Counted from the stretch's first letter, positions 26,997 to 36,415 are shown. The stretch: 64,000 nucleotides of DNA from Paenibacillus lycopersici (GCF_010119935.1 NZ_CP048209.1:664001-728000); one strand, 5' to 3'. The notes: generated by a model from the sequence alone, not told the origin. Numbers and translations: made by a program.

Positions 26997-27572
26997 ATGA
27001 GCCGGAAAAGCTGCCGTGGCGGCAGGAAATTGGCCGCGAGGGCCCCGCGTAGGCCGGAAAAGCTGCCGCTGCGGCAGGAAATTGGCCGCGAGGGCCCCGC
27101 ATAGGCCGGAAAAGCTGCCGTGGCGGCAGGAAATTGGCCGCGAGGGCCCCGCGTAGGCCGGAAAAGCTGCCGCGACGGCAGGAAATTGGCCGCGAGGGCC
27201 CCGCGTAGGCCGGAAAAGCTGCCGCGACGGCAGGAAATTGGCCGCGAGGGCCCCGAATAGGCCGGAAAAGCTGCCGCGACGGCAGGAAATTGGCCGCGAG
27301 GGCCCCGCGTAGGCCGGAAAAGCTGCCGCGACGGCAGGAAATTGGCCGCGAGGGCCCCGCGTAGGCCAGAAAAGTTGCCGCTGCGGCAGGAAATTGGCCG
27401 CGAGGGCCCCGCATAGGCCGGAAAAGCTGCCGTGGCGGCAGGAAATTGGCCGCGAGGGCCCCGCATAGGCCGGAAAAGCTGCCGCGACGGCAGGAAATTG
27501 GCCGCGAGGGCCCCGCATAGGCCGGAAAAGCTGCCGCGACGGCAGGAAACTGGCCGCGGAGACCGGGAGCAG
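26997..27572. repeat. 52-bp hairpin tandem array, eleven units
   Basis: Eleven near-identical units start at 27001, 27053, 27105, 27157, 27209, 27261, 27313, 27365, 27417, 27469 and 27521. Each has stem CTGCCG-NNN-CGGCAG with triloop TGG, CTG or CGA, then GGAAATTGGCC and a second hairpin GGCCGCGAGGGCC. Changes are almost confined to the triloop and a GCGT/GCAT/GAAT tail; unit 8 has two more and unit 11 decays at its right end. 52 is not a multiple of three, so the array is not a peptide repeat. It begins about 30 bp after the FAD oxidoreductase stop. Confidence 0.95.
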
Positions 27573-27653
27573 CCCCGCGATCCTTCCGGACGGCAAGCTA
27601 TTGCCCGTTTGATAGTGCGTAAGAAGCACTGGAGCCGGTGCACGACGCTACGA

Positions 27654-27707
27654 ACAAAGAAGCCATCGAACCGAGCCGAGGCGGCGCGTGCTCGATGGCC
27701 TCTTTGT
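27654..27707 (-). terminator. Probable terminator of the SNF2 gene
   Basis: ACAAAGAAGCCATCGA pairs with TCGATGGCCTCTTTGT (one bulge); reading the minus strand the stem ends in TTCTTTGTTCG. It lies 29 bp past the helicase stop. Confidence 0.65.
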
Positions 27708-27735
27708 CATTCATATCATTCTGCGGCCGCCGCGC

Positions 27736-30700
27736 TCAGGTCAGCATCAGCAGCTCCTTGATCTCATCCTCGGTCAACGCGGACAGCGGTTCCTCGCCCG
27801 GCTGGATGACCTCGTCGATGAGGTGCTTCTTGCGCTCCTGCAGCTCGACCATTTTGTCTTCGACGGTGCCTTCGGCGACGAGGCGGATGACCTGCACGAC
27901 GTTCTTCTGCCCGATCCGGTGGGCGCGGTCCGCGGCTTGCTGCTCGACGGCCGGGTTCCACCAGAGGTCGTACAAAATCACCGTGTCCGCCCCGGTCAGG
28001 TTGAGGCCGGTGCCGCCGGCTTTGAGCGAGATCAGGAACAGGTCGCCCTCGCCTTCGTTGAACCGGCTGCTTAGCTCCGTGCGCTCCTGCGGCGGCGTAC
28101 TGCCGTCCAGATAGAAATACGGCACGTTGCGCAGGTGCAATTCCTGCCGGATCAGCTTCAGCATCTCCACGAACTGCGAGAACACGAGCATCCGTCTGCC
28201 GGCGCTGCGGCATTCCTCGATCAACTCCAGCAGCTGCTGGAATTTGCCCGAGCTGCCGGCGTAATCCTCGACGAACAGCGCCGGATGGCAGCACATCTGG
28301 CGAAGCCTGGTGAGGCCTGCGAGGATACGGATCCGATTCTTGTTGAGCGTTTCCCGGTCCAGGTGCCGCAGCGTCTCCTCGCGCAGTTTGGCGAGATAGG
28401 CGGCGTAGAGCTTCTTTTGCTCCGGGAGGAGGGCGGACGCCTGGACGGATTCGATTTTGTCCGGCAGCTCCTTCAGCACGTCGGCTTTCACCCGGCGGAG
28501 CAGAAAAGGCCGCGCCCGCTTCGCGATCGCTTCTCGGGCCAGTTCGCCGAACGCTTTGCGTCCCGGGAACAGGTCCGGACAGACGGCGTCGAACAAGGAC
28601 CGCAGCTCCTCGATCCGGTTCTCGACCGGTGTCCCCGTCAGCGCGAACCGATTGCGGGCTTGCAGCAGCTTCACGCTTTGCGCCGTCTGCGTCGTATCGT
28701 TCTTGAACGCCTGCGCCTCGTCGAGGATGAGCGTGTGGAACGAGCGCGCCGCATATTCGACGACATCCCTGCGGAGCAGCGGATAGGACGTGATCACGAC
28801 ATCGACCGACGAGCTGCCGGCAAGCGCGGCATGCCGCTGCGCTTTCGTGCCGTCCGCGATGACCGCGCGAATATGCGGGGCGAATTTGCGAATTTCATTG
28901 CGCCAGTTGTAGGTCAACGATGCGGGCGCGACGATGACGGCGGGCAGCCGCTCCTCGCGGATCTGCGGCAGCATGGACGAGAGAAACGCGATCGCCTGCA
29001 CCGTTTTGCCAAGGCCCATATCGTCCGCCAGGATGCCGCCGAACCCGTAATGCGCCAGCGTGCGCATCCATTGATAGCCGTATGCCTGATAGTCCCGCAG
29101 CGGATGCAGCAGCCCCGGCGGTTCGGGAAAATCCAAATTGTCCGGGTTGCGCAGATTATCCAGCAGCCGGCGGAACGCCTTGTCCAGCTTGACCGCGCCG
29201 CCCTGCCGGGGTACGTCCATCAAGTGAAGGCCGCGGAACAGCGGGATGCGGATGCCCGAGGCGCGGAGGTCTTTGGCCGTCAGCCGCCCCTCGTTGATGA
29301 AGCGGATGATCTCCTTCATCTCGTCGGTGTCGAGCGGAAGGAGAGCGCCGGTCGGCAGGCGGTGGTAGCGCCTTTTCTCCTCGATCGCTTTCAGTACGGC
29401 TTTGATCTCCGACTCGGGAATGCCCGCGATATCGAATTTCACGTCCAGCCAGTTGGTTCGCTCATTCAGCGTCAGCGCGACGCTCGGCGGCGTGCTGCCG
29501 ACAAGGATGCGGGTGCGGACCGCGGACGTGGCATGGACGGTCAGCAGCTTCTCCAACTGCGGTACGACATGCTGGAGAAAATGGTACTCCCGTTCTTCGT
29601 CGCCGAGGAAGTAGCCGGCTTCCGTCTTGGCGAAGGACGCGCCTTCCATCAGGGCAAGGATCTGGCGTTCGCGCTCGCCGTCCCGCATCAGGATCGGACC
29701 GCCGATGCCGCGCTCGCGCTCAGGCTCGAGCGGATTGATGACGAGGTCGCCGTAGTGGAACTCCAGCGCCGCCAGCAGCCGGTCGCGGATCCGATCGAGA
29801 TACAGCCTCGCTTTGAGCGGGCGCTGCGTAATCCGCGAGGCCACTTCATCCGCGATCCGCACGGGGCCGAGCTTGAGCAGGCCTGGCATGGCCCGCTCCA
29901 TGAAGGTCTCGATCTGGGCGGGCGGCAGGGGCAGCGACTGGGCCTGAAGGCGATCGTCCTCCGCAGCGTCGTCAGCCTCCCCCGTACCGGCTTCGCGCAG
30001 CAGATCTTGCAGTTCGAGCAGCCTTCGGCATGCCTCCTGCGGCTGGCGGAGGATTTTGCCTTCGGCGAGGACGAGGCCGTAGGCGTCGAAGACAGCCAGC
30101 TCCATCAGGCCGGGCATGCGCAGCCGGCAGCCGGTTCCCGCCGTCTGTTCCTCGAGCTCGAACTGCAGCGGCAGCCGCTCGTCGGAGAGCGTCAACGTCG
30201 CGTACACGACGTTATCGAGCTCGATCGACGCGGACGGCGCTCCGATCAGCGCGGGGAGGAAGGCCTCCCATGCGGGCGGAGGAACGAGCAGCATCCGCTC
30301 GCCGCTCATCGGCGCGGCATACGCGGAATAGACGCCCGACGTGTCGCGGTACAGCCGTTCCTGTTCGGCTATGGCGATCAATTGCTCCAGCACGGCGTAA
30401 TCGGCAGGGCTGAAGCAGTGCCGCTTCGGGTCGTATTCGAGCGATTTGGCAATGGCGCAAGGCTCGCCGTCCGTTAAGCTGCGCAGGAACCGGCGGATGT
30501 CGGGGATGCTGACCGGCCGCTTGGCGCCGGCTTTGAGCTCGACGCCGAGCAGCCGGCCGCCGCTGCCGTAAGCGAACGGCTTGCAGACGAAGGCGAGGGG
30601 CAGCAATTCGCGCGTATCGAAACGCGTCTGCGAAGCGGGAACGGCTCGCGGAACCGGCGCGAATAGTTCGAGCAAGCCGCGAGCGAGCCGGTCGCCGGCG

Positions 30701-31365
30701 TCATCGCGGCTGCCGCGCGCGCCCCGGTCGTCCGCGCCGCTGCCCGCGAGCTCGCCCTCGCGTAGCGCGCCATCGCGGCTGCCGCGCGCACCTCGGTCGT
30801 CCGCGCCGCTGCCCGCGAGCTCGCCCTCGCGTAGCGCGTCATCGCGGCTGCCGCGCGTGCCTCGGTCGTCCGCGCCGCTGCCCGCGGGCTCGCCCTCGCG
30901 TAGCGCGCCATCGCGGCTGCCGCGCGCGCCCCGGTCGTCCGCGCCGCTGCGCGCGAGCTCGCCCTCGCGTAGCGCGTCATCACGGCTGCCGCGCGCACTC
31001 CGCGCGTCCGCGCCGCTGCCTGCGCGCCCGCCACGCCCGCCACCGGCGTCCGCTTTCCCACCCGGCGCCTTTCCGCCTTGCTGGGCATCGTGAATCAGCA
31101 GCAGCACTGCGGCGATGTGCGAGCAGTACTTGGCATAGGAAGAGAGCGACGGGCAGCTGCACTTGGCCGTGACGTCGCCGTCTTCGTCGATGCGCAGGGC
31201 GACCTCGAAATCTTCCTGCAGCCGAACCGTCGCCTCGCAGCGGCCGGCGTCCGCGTCGTAGTAGGTGACGGCGACTTTGCCGCCGCGAAAAGCGGATTCG
31301 CCGCGTTTATAGGATAGCTGGCCGCACATGGATTGAATGGCGGACAGCGTTAAAGTAGGATTCAT
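27736..31365 (-). CDS. SNF2-family DNA helicase/ATPase with N-terminal SWIM zinc finger
   Basis: 1209-aa protein. SWIM finger CSC...CSH at residues 69-83; an Arg/Gly/Asp-rich linker with four to five 23-residue repeats (residues ~110-225); then a middle region and the SNF2 core: motif I LADDMGLGKTVQ near 782, motif II DEAQ near 880, motif III LTGTPVEN, and the second lobe with SLKAGGTGLNLT and DRAHRIGQ near 1150. It is a dsDNA translocase expected in repair or transcription-coupled remodelling. The start at 31365 has AAGGAGGG; an upstream ATG at 31401 lacks one. It has one-gene transcription and a terminator. Confidence 0.92.
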   Translation of the reverse strand: MNPTLTLSAIQSMCGQLSYKRGESAFRGGKVAVTYYDADAGRCEATVRLQEDFEVALRIDEDGDVTAKCSCPSLSSYAKYCSHIAAVLLLIHDAQQGGKAPGGKADAGGGRGGRAGSGADARSARGSRDDALREGELARSGADDRGARGSRDGALREGEPAGSGADDRGTRGSRDDALREGELAGSGADDRGARGSRDGALREGELAGSGADDRGARGSRDDAGDRLARGLLELFAPVPRAVPASQTRFDTRELLPLAFVCKPFAYGSGGRLLGVELKAGAKRPVSIPDIRRFLRSLTDGEPCAIAKSLEYDPKRHCFSPADYAVLEQLIAIAEQERLYRDTSGVYSAYAAPMSGERMLLVPPPAWEAFLPALIGAPSASIELDNVVYATLTLSDERLPLQFELEEQTAGTGCRLRMPGLMELAVFDAYGLVLAEGKILRQPQEACRRLLELQDLLREAGTGEADDAAEDDRLQAQSLPLPPAQIETFMERAMPGLLKLGPVRIADEVASRITQRPLKARLYLDRIRDRLLAALEFHYGDLVINPLEPERERGIGGPILMRDGERERQILALMEGASFAKTEAGYFLGDEEREYHFLQHVVPQLEKLLTVHATSAVRTRILVGSTPPSVALTLNERTNWLDVKFDIAGIPESEIKAVLKAIEEKRRYHRLPTGALLPLDTDEMKEIIRFINEGRLTAKDLRASGIRIPLFRGLHLMDVPRQGGAVKLDKAFRRLLDNLRNPDNLDFPEPPGLLHPLRDYQAYGYQWMRTLAHYGFGGILADDMGLGKTVQAIAFLSSMLPQIREERLPAVIVAPASLTYNWRNEIRKFAPHIRAVIADGTKAQRHAALAGSSSVDVVITSYPLLRRDVVEYAARSFHTLILDEAQAFKNDTTQTAQSVKLLQARNRFALTGTPVENRIEELRSLFDAVCPDLFPGRKAFGELAREAIAKRARPFLLRRVKADVLKELPDKIESVQASALLPEQKKLYAAYLAKLREETLRHLDRETLNKNRIRILAGLTRLRQMCCHPALFVEDYAGSSGKFQQLLELIEECRSAGRRMLVFSQFVEMLKLIRQELHLRNVPYFYLDGSTPPQERTELSSRFNEGEGDLFLISLKAGGTGLNLTGADTVILYDLWWNPAVEQQAADRAHRIGQKNVVQVIRLVAEGTVEDKMVELQERKKHLIDEVIQPGEEPLSALTEDEIKELLMLT
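30660..31010 (-). repeat. In-frame 69-bp repeats inside the SNF2 gene
   Basis: About five units of 69 bp, four full and one partial, coding for a 23-aa repeat GARGSRDGALREGELAGSGADDR in pieces. Being a multiple of three they keep the frame. They form the linker between SWIM finger and helicase core. Confidence 0.88.
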
Positions 31366-31431
31366 GCGAATGTTGCCCTCCTTCCCGGCTCGCGCCTGCA
31401 TGCTCGAACCGCCGTACGGCAGTTTCGAGGC

Positions 31432-32346
31432 TCATCGGCGCGCGTCGCCGGTCGCCTGCTTGCGGTATTCCGACGGGGTGATCCCCGCGAACCGTTTGAA
31501 AAAAATACTGAACGTATGGATCGACGAGAAGCGCAGCTCCTCCGCGATCTGCGTCACCGGCTTGTCCGTGGCGCGCAGCTCGAACTTGGCTTTGTCGAGG
31601 CAGAGGCTGCGCATGTATTCGCCGATCGGCATGCCGATCGCGCTTTTGAACTCGCGGGCGAGATGGGAGCGGCTGACCGGGATGGAGCGCGCGATGGCCT
31701 CGATGTCGTGGTCGTACCGGATCTCGCCGTGCAGCCGGTTCATGACTTCGATCACGGCGGCGCCGAGCGGGCTTGGCGCCGCGTCCGGCCGCTGCGCGGA
31801 ATCGTGGAACAGCCGCGACACCGTCACGAGCAGCTGCAGGAACAGCCCTTCCGCCATATGGATGCTGAGCCGCGGCCTCAGCCGGATTTCGCGCAGCAGC
31901 CGGTCGAAGATCGATTTGATCGTACCGTCTTCGTCCGGGACGACGCGGCCCGCGCCGAGCTGATAGAAGTCCGGCTCCAGCGCTTTCGCCCACTCCAGCT
32001 TGAACCCCAGATAGTACAGGCGGAACGACGCGTCCTCGCCGGCCAGCCCGTAGTGCGTCTCGCCGGGCTTGGTCAGCCATAGGTCGCCTGCGCGAATTTG
32101 GTAGAGCGTCTTGTCGATCTGATACTGGCCGTGGCCCTGTTCCAAATAGCACAGCTCGAAATGATCGTGATAATGCGAGGCCGTCGCCCAATTCGGCATC
32201 AGCTGCTCGCCGATATAGTAGAGGCTGCTCGACTTGGCGTCGAAGGGCAGCTCGGCCCGAAACTCCCATTCGTTCTCGATGACCAGCGGCCGGTAGGGCG
32301 CGGCGTCGCGATAGGGCGGCTTGCCGTTCTTATGGGGCGAATGCAT
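31432..32346 (-). CDS. AraC-family transcriptional regulator
   Basis: 304-aa regulator. Cupin sensor at residues ~55-120 (HYHDHFELCYLEQGHGQYQID, AGDLWLTKPGETHYG with metal-like His residues) and C-terminal double helix-turn-helix at ~200-300 (IEAIARSIPVSRSHLAREFKSAIGMPIGEYM and ITQIAEELRFSSIHTFSIFFKRFAGITPSEYRKQ, given in part). GGGAGG lies upstream of the ATG. Divergent from the PhyH dioxygenase gene across ~187 bp, which it probably controls. Just 67 bp left of its stop is the SNF2 start. Confidence 0.9.
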   Translation of the reverse strand: MHSPHKNGKPPYRDAAPYRPLVIENEWEFRAELPFDAKSSSLYYIGEQLMPNWATASHYHDHFELCYLEQGHGQYQIDKTLYQIRAGDLWLTKPGETHYGLAGEDASFRLYYLGFKLEWAKALEPDFYQLGAGRVVPDEDGTIKSIFDRLLREIRLRPRLSIHMAEGLFLQLLVTVSRLFHDSAQRPDAAPSPLGAAVIEVMNRLHGEIRYDHDIEAIARSIPVSRSHLAREFKSAIGMPIGEYMRSLCLDKAKFELRATDKPVTQIAEELRFSSIHTFSIFFKRFAGITPSEYRKQATGDARR

Positions 32347-32533
32347 GGGCTGCGCGGCCTCCCGTTGCTAGTCTAATGCATCTAGTATACCTGTCGTGCG
32401 ACGGATGTAAAGTTCGTTACATGGTCAAAAGCTTTAAATTATCGCGCGCTTCAAGCAAAGACAGTCTCCCTTCGCGCATCTAAAATGATAATCATAACGC
32501 AGGACATTATGATAACGAACGAGGTGCGGGACG

Positions 32534-33394
32534 ATGGGAACGATACAGAAGCAAGTGAACGGCGCATGTGTGCCGACGCAGGAGGACGTGGATTTCTTTG
32601 ACCGGAACGGCTACTGGGTTTCCCCGGTGATCTTCTCGGAAGAAGAATTGGCGGCGATCAAGGAGCATCAGGACCGGATTTACAGGGCGGAATTCGAGAC
32701 GGGGCGCGCCCCGGTCTGCAACTGGCTGGAAGGCGCGGACAACCCGCGGGCCCTGCGCAAAACCGACAACTCGCATTGGTGCGATTCCGTGCTGCGGGGC
32801 GTGGCGACGAACCCGACGATCGGGGCGATCGCGGGCAAGCTGATGCATGCGGACACGATCCGGCTGTGGCATGACCAGCTGCTGTACAAACCGGGCCGCG
32901 GAACGGGCCGCGAGACGGCGAACGTGGGCTGGCATCAGGATTTCTCGTACTGGCAGTGCGCGCAGGAGCCGACGCTGATCACCGCCTGGGTGGCGTTCAC
33001 CGACGTCGATCTGACCAACGGCTGCATGCAGATGGTTCCGCGCAGCCATCAGTGGGGACTGCTCAAAATGAGCGATTTCTTCGAGCAGAACATGGAGAAG
33101 CAGCAGGAAGCGATGGATATTCCGGAGAACGAGAAGTTCACGACGGTGCCGATCATCATGAAGGCCGGTCAAGTAAGCTTTCACCACGCGCTGACCATTC
33201 ACGGCAGCGGAGCCAACGCGACGGAAGAGGCGCGCCGCTCGATGGCGGTTCACCTCATGACGGGAGAGACGCGCTATAAAGCGGGCACGAGAGGCGACGG
33301 CCACTTCAACGCCGGCTTCATGAAAGGCCGCGACGGCGAGCTGTTCGACGGCGAAGCATTCCCCGTGCTGTACAGCGCAGCTACGAGCAGCTAA
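32534..33394 (+). CDS. Phytanoyl-CoA dioxygenase (PhyH) family Fe(II)/2-oxoglutarate enzyme
   Basis: 286-aa soluble oxygenase. Facial triad: His and Asp of WHQDF near residues 133-136 and the distal His of ALTIHGSGAN near 223; the 2-oxoglutarate-binding Arg is probably in ARRSMAVHLM near 236. Substrate is unknown; bacterial members hydroxylate varied small molecules, and the divergent AraC beside it suggests a catabolic or sugar-related substrate. Start at 32534 after ACGAGGTG. Strong terminator follows, so it is a single-gene unit. Confidence 0.87.
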   Translation: MGTIQKQVNGACVPTQEDVDFFDRNGYWVSPVIFSEEELAAIKEHQDRIYRAEFETGRAPVCNWLEGADNPRALRKTDNSHWCDSVLRGVATNPTIGAIAGKLMHADTIRLWHDQLLYKPGRGTGRETANVGWHQDFSYWQCAQEPTLITAWVAFTDVDLTNGCMQMVPRSHQWGLLKMSDFFEQNMEKQQEAMDIPENEKFTTVPIIMKAGQVSFHHALTIHGSGANATEEARRSMAVHLMTGETRYKAGTRGDGHFNAGFMKGRDGELFDGEAFPVLYSAATSS

Positions 33395-33397
33395 GAC

Positions 33398-33441
33398 GAA
33401 AACCGTGCAGTCCCCGCTTCATGCGGGCTGCACGGTTTTTT
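33398..33441 (+). terminator. Terminator after PhyH gene
   Basis: AAAACCGTGCAG stem pairs with CTGCACGGTTTTTT; an inner CCCGC/GCGGG also pairs. Confidence 0.9.
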
Positions 33442-33482
33442 CAACGCGGTCGGATCCACAGCCGGCCGGATGGCCTGCCGGA

Positions 33483-34649
33483 TCACTTCGAGACGCGCAC
33501 GCCAACGCCGTACGTGGTCGTGCCCGTATCGATCTTCCACTCGTAGTCGCCAGCCGGCAGATCGTCCGGCGTCGTCCCTTCGACGAGCCATTCTCCCTCG
33601 TTCACGGCGGCCTGCAGATTCAAAACCGTCTTGTCGCCCTTCATTAAGGCGACGTTTGCCCGATCCGTGCGGGAACCGTGACCGCGTACCGCGAACGGGG
33701 CGCCTGCCGGAAGCGCGTCCGGAGCTTCATACGGCTGCACGTTGGGCATCCAGTCCAGGTACGCCTTCCCGACGAAGCGGTACAGCCATTCCGACTTCGC
33801 GAAATAAGCGCCGCCGTCCGGTCCGGAGATCCAAATGCGGTCATCTACCGGCGTGCAGGAGGTCGTCGTATCCCCATCGTCATCCTTGCCGGTCCTGCAT
33901 GTCCAAGCCGGACGGACCTGCAGAAGGCGTCCGTCGTTCAGCTCGATGTTCAGCGCCGTGCTGCGCCCGTTCAGCGGGGAGGCCAGGCCGGCGCCGTTGA
34001 CCCGCTCCGCTTCCCCGAGCTCATGGAGCAGCGCGGCGATTCGTTCTTGATCGCGGGAGCCGAACAGGGGGCTGCTTACCTCGCGAACCGGTATCGGGAA
34101 CGTCATGTAGACCAGGCGCACGTCCTTGTTGGCGACCGCGGCGCTGTCGGCATGCGGGTCTGCTGACGCGCCGTTTGCTGCCCCATTCGCCGCCCCACTG
34201 GTCTCATACAATGCCCGTCCCCACGGCCCGTTGAAAATAACCGCTTTCCGCTTGCCCTCGGACGGTGCGGTGCCGTTAATGACGAGCGTGCCCGGTCCGT
34301 CGTCTCCCGGCATGAACCGGCCTTGATCGCAGGCGGCGTACCCGAGCTTCATCACGGGCTCCTCGGCCGGGTCCAGCTTCGCAAACGCATAGGAGATCCC
34401 CGCTAACGCTAGGGTCTGCGGCGGTTCTTCGCATGATCCGGATTGCCCGGTAACGGCTTGTTCATTCGCTGCCGCATTCTCCATTTCCGCTGCCTCCGCC
34501 GCATTCGCCGCCGCTTGCTGCGCCGACGGCTCCGCTAACTGCCGCGCCGACGTCGGCGCGGCGTTCTTCCGAGCCTGACCCTCGCAGCCGCCCAGCAGGG
34601 CGGCAAGCAGGACCGCCGCAAGCGGCACGATTATTTTGTTCACCGGCAT
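33483..34649 (-). CDS. Hypothetical lipoprotein
   Basis: 388-aa predicted lipoprotein: signal MPVNKIIVPLAAVLLAALLGGC with lipobox LGGC, lipidation Cys at residue 22. The first ~80 mature residues are Ala/Glu/Asn/Gln-rich linker. Thereafter beta-rich modules include KLGYAACDQGRFMPGDDGPGTLVING, and a C-terminal Ig-like module (APFAVRGHGSRTDRANVALMKG to YEWKIDTGTTTYGVGVRV, in part) of a type that binds or spaces surface proteins. No enzyme motif seen. Start at 34649 chosen because AAAGGAG precedes it and the lipobox is then at the normal distance; the frame is open further up. Confidence 0.7.
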   Translation of the reverse strand: MPVNKIIVPLAAVLLAALLGGCEGQARKNAAPTSARQLAEPSAQQAAANAAEAAEMENAAANEQAVTGQSGSCEEPPQTLALAGISYAFAKLDPAEEPVMKLGYAACDQGRFMPGDDGPGTLVINGTAPSEGKRKAVIFNGPWGRALYETSGAANGAANGASADPHADSAAVANKDVRLVYMTFPIPVREVSSPLFGSRDQERIAALLHELGEAERVNGAGLASPLNGRSTALNIELNDGRLLQVRPAWTCRTGKDDDGDTTTSCTPVDDRIWISGPDGGAYFAKSEWLYRFVGKAYLDWMPNVQPYEAPDALPAGAPFAVRGHGSRTDRANVALMKGDKTVLNLQAAVNEGEWLVEGTTPDDLPAGDYEWKIDTGTTTYGVGVRVSK

Positions 34650-34990
34650 GCGCTCCTTTATCCATGTCATATCCGCTTTTTCTACTAGACAGCCGGCCGG
34701 GGCGAAAGGTTGCTTCCAAGCGCCGTTCCCGCGAAATTTTATCGCTGCGCGCCGATATGCGGGCGCGTTAACCGGGCTAAACCTCAACAACGAAAATTAA
34801 CGCCGGCAATTAATGCCGAAAGTTAATATAGAAAATGATTATTTGTCTATAATTTCAATATCGATCGTTCTTCGTTGGTTTCTCGTCGAGCCCAGCATCG
34901 CCAACGAACATGCAAAAGGCCGACCCGCATCGACGCGAATTAGCCTTCATGTCATTATTCATGTTCGGTCCGCGGTCACGGCGATTGCAC
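34650..34990. other. AT-rich intergenic region, probable promoter of the lipoprotein gene
   Basis: 341 bp between two minus-strand genes. 34770-34880 is unusually AT-rich for this window and contains an imperfect 21-bp dyad (TAGAAAAT...TTGTCTA, 34828-34848). A minus-strand TTGAAA is nearby but no clean -10 is set with it. No gene seen. Confidence 0.45.
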
Positions 34991-36064
34991 TTACCGGGTG
35001 CCTTCGAGACGGGCGAGCTCCTGCAGCACGAGCGGTTTTACTTTCGTGCCGAGCAGCTCGATGGCGCGAAGCACGTCCTTATGCGGCATCGTGCCGACGT
35101 TCACGTGCAGGAAGAAGCGGGTGACGCCGAGATTCCTGCGCAGCAGAACGATCTTCTCCGCGACCGTCTCCGCGTCGCCGAGGTAGAGCGCGCCGCGCAG
35201 GCTGCGGGCTTCGTCGTACGTGGCGCGGGAGTAGGGCTGGCCCCAGCCGCGCTCTTGGCCGATCTTGGTCATCTGCGCCTGCGTCGGCTTGAAGAACAGC
35301 TCGGCCGTCGCGTCGGTATCGTCGCCGACGAATCCGTGGGAGTGCGTCGCGATTTGCAGCTTGTTCGGGTCATGCCCGGCTTGCGCCGCCGCCCGTTTGT
35401 ACAAGTCGACGAGCGGGGCGAACTTCTCCGGCATGCCGCCGATGATGGCGAAGGCGATCGGCAGACCCAGCAAGCCCGCGCGAATGGCGGACTGCGCGTT
35501 GCCGCCGCTGGCGATCCACACCGGGAGCGGCTCCTGCACGGAGCGCGGATAGACGCCGAGGTCATCGATCGCCGGACGGTGGCCGCCGCGCCAGCTCACT
35601 TTCTCCGAGGCGCGGATCGCGAGCAGCAGCTCCAATTTCTCCTCGAACAGCTCGTTATAATCGTCCAGGCTATAGCCGAACAGCGGGAACGATTCGATGA
35701 ACGAGCCTCGCCCCGCCATGATTTCGGCCCGGCCGTTCGAGAGGCCGTCCAATGTCGCGAACTGCTGATAGACGCGCACGGGATCGTCCGATGAGAGCAC
35801 GGTAACGGCGCTCGTCAGCCGGATGCGCTTCGTCATGCTTGCCGCGGCGGCCAGAACGACCGCGGGTGCCGTTCCGGCGTAATCGGGACGGTGATGCTCC
35901 CCGATGCCGTATACATCAAGACCGACCTGGTCGGCGAGGACGATTTCGTCCACGGCGCGCCGTAGCCGCTCGGCGTGGCTGATGACCTCGCCCGTATCGG
36001 GGTCCGGCGTCGTTTCGAGAAACGTACTGATTCCGATTTCCATCGGTTGTGCCCATTCACTCAT
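34991..36064 (-). CDS. LLM-class flavin-dependent oxidoreductase
   Basis: 357-aa luciferase-like monooxygenase fold. Family marks: EIGISTFLETTPD at the N-terminus, YGIGEHHRPDYAGTAPAVVLAAAA near 52, LTSAVTVLSSDDPVRVYQQFATLD near 83, GRAEIMAGRG near 112 and VWIASGGNAQSAIRAG near 180. Uses reduced flavin supplied by a reductase; substrates in this class range from alkanesulphonates to F420-dependent compounds, so no specific substrate is given. AGGAGG is eight bases upstream of the ATG. Single-gene unit. Confidence 0.88.
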   Translation of the reverse strand: MSEWAQPMEIGISTFLETTPDPDTGEVISHAERLRRAVDEIVLADQVGLDVYGIGEHHRPDYAGTAPAVVLAAAASMTKRIRLTSAVTVLSSDDPVRVYQQFATLDGLSNGRAEIMAGRGSFIESFPLFGYSLDDYNELFEEKLELLLAIRASEKVSWRGGHRPAIDDLGVYPRSVQEPLPVWIASGGNAQSAIRAGLLGLPIAFAIIGGMPEKFAPLVDLYKRAAAQAGHDPNKLQIATHSHGFVGDDTDATAELFFKPTQAQMTKIGQERGWGQPYSRATYDEARSLRGALYLGDAETVAEKIVLLRRNLGVTRFFLHVNVGTMPHKDVLRAIELLGTKVKPLVLQELARLEGTR

Positions 36065-36339
36065 GCATGCTGCCTCCTTGATTCCTCTGTTTCCTCTAGT
36101 GTACGCAATATCCGAAAGTTTCTCAATTATAGTAAGTGAAATTAAGGGAAGTGAACGAATATCGGCCGCGTCGGCATGCCGATCTGCCCTTAGGCCAGGC
36201 TGGCCGGCCGGCGAAGTCCGGGGCGGAACTCAAAGCTAGTATGCATCGGAAGCGAGCCGATCTTTCCTGATTGACCGCGTTATCGGTGAAATTCCATAAT
36301 AGCGAATAGCGCGTACCGCAGCGCAAGCGGCACTGGATA

Positions 36340-36353
36340 TCGAATCGTTTCGA
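36340..36353. promoter_or_regulatory. LacI-type operator, upstream site
   Basis: TCGAATCGTTTCGA, a near-perfect palindrome with central CG, characteristic of LacI/GalR-family sites. Identical to the site at 36457, 117 bp away. Confidence 0.65.
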
Positions 36354-36415
36354 TAAATCCTCCTTGAGCCGCATCCGATTTGCCAATATACAAGTAAATT
36401 CCTCCTGAAGCGGTA

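Noticed and set aside
26997..27572. CRISPR array
   Set aside because: Units are contiguous with no unique spacers and there are no cas genes near.
26774..27643. Long open frames on the minus strand through the 52-bp array
   Set aside because: All three frames are open because the repeat lacks stops; a 52-bp period shifts the frame each unit, there is no ribosome site, and they run over the 3' end of the FAD gene.
28135..30477. 780-residue open frame opposite the SNF2 gene
   Set aside because: Antisense to well-supported helicase motifs; a product of high GC content.
32478..32500. Fur-box-like AATGATAATCAT sequence upstream of the PhyH gene
   Set aside because: Only half of the 7-1-7 consensus matches, and no iron-related gene is near; chance in an AT-rich promoter is likely.
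36123..36386. 87-codon minus-strand frame upstream of the GH94 gene
   Set aside because: It covers an operator and lacks a well-placed ribosome site for its ATG; no family resemblance.
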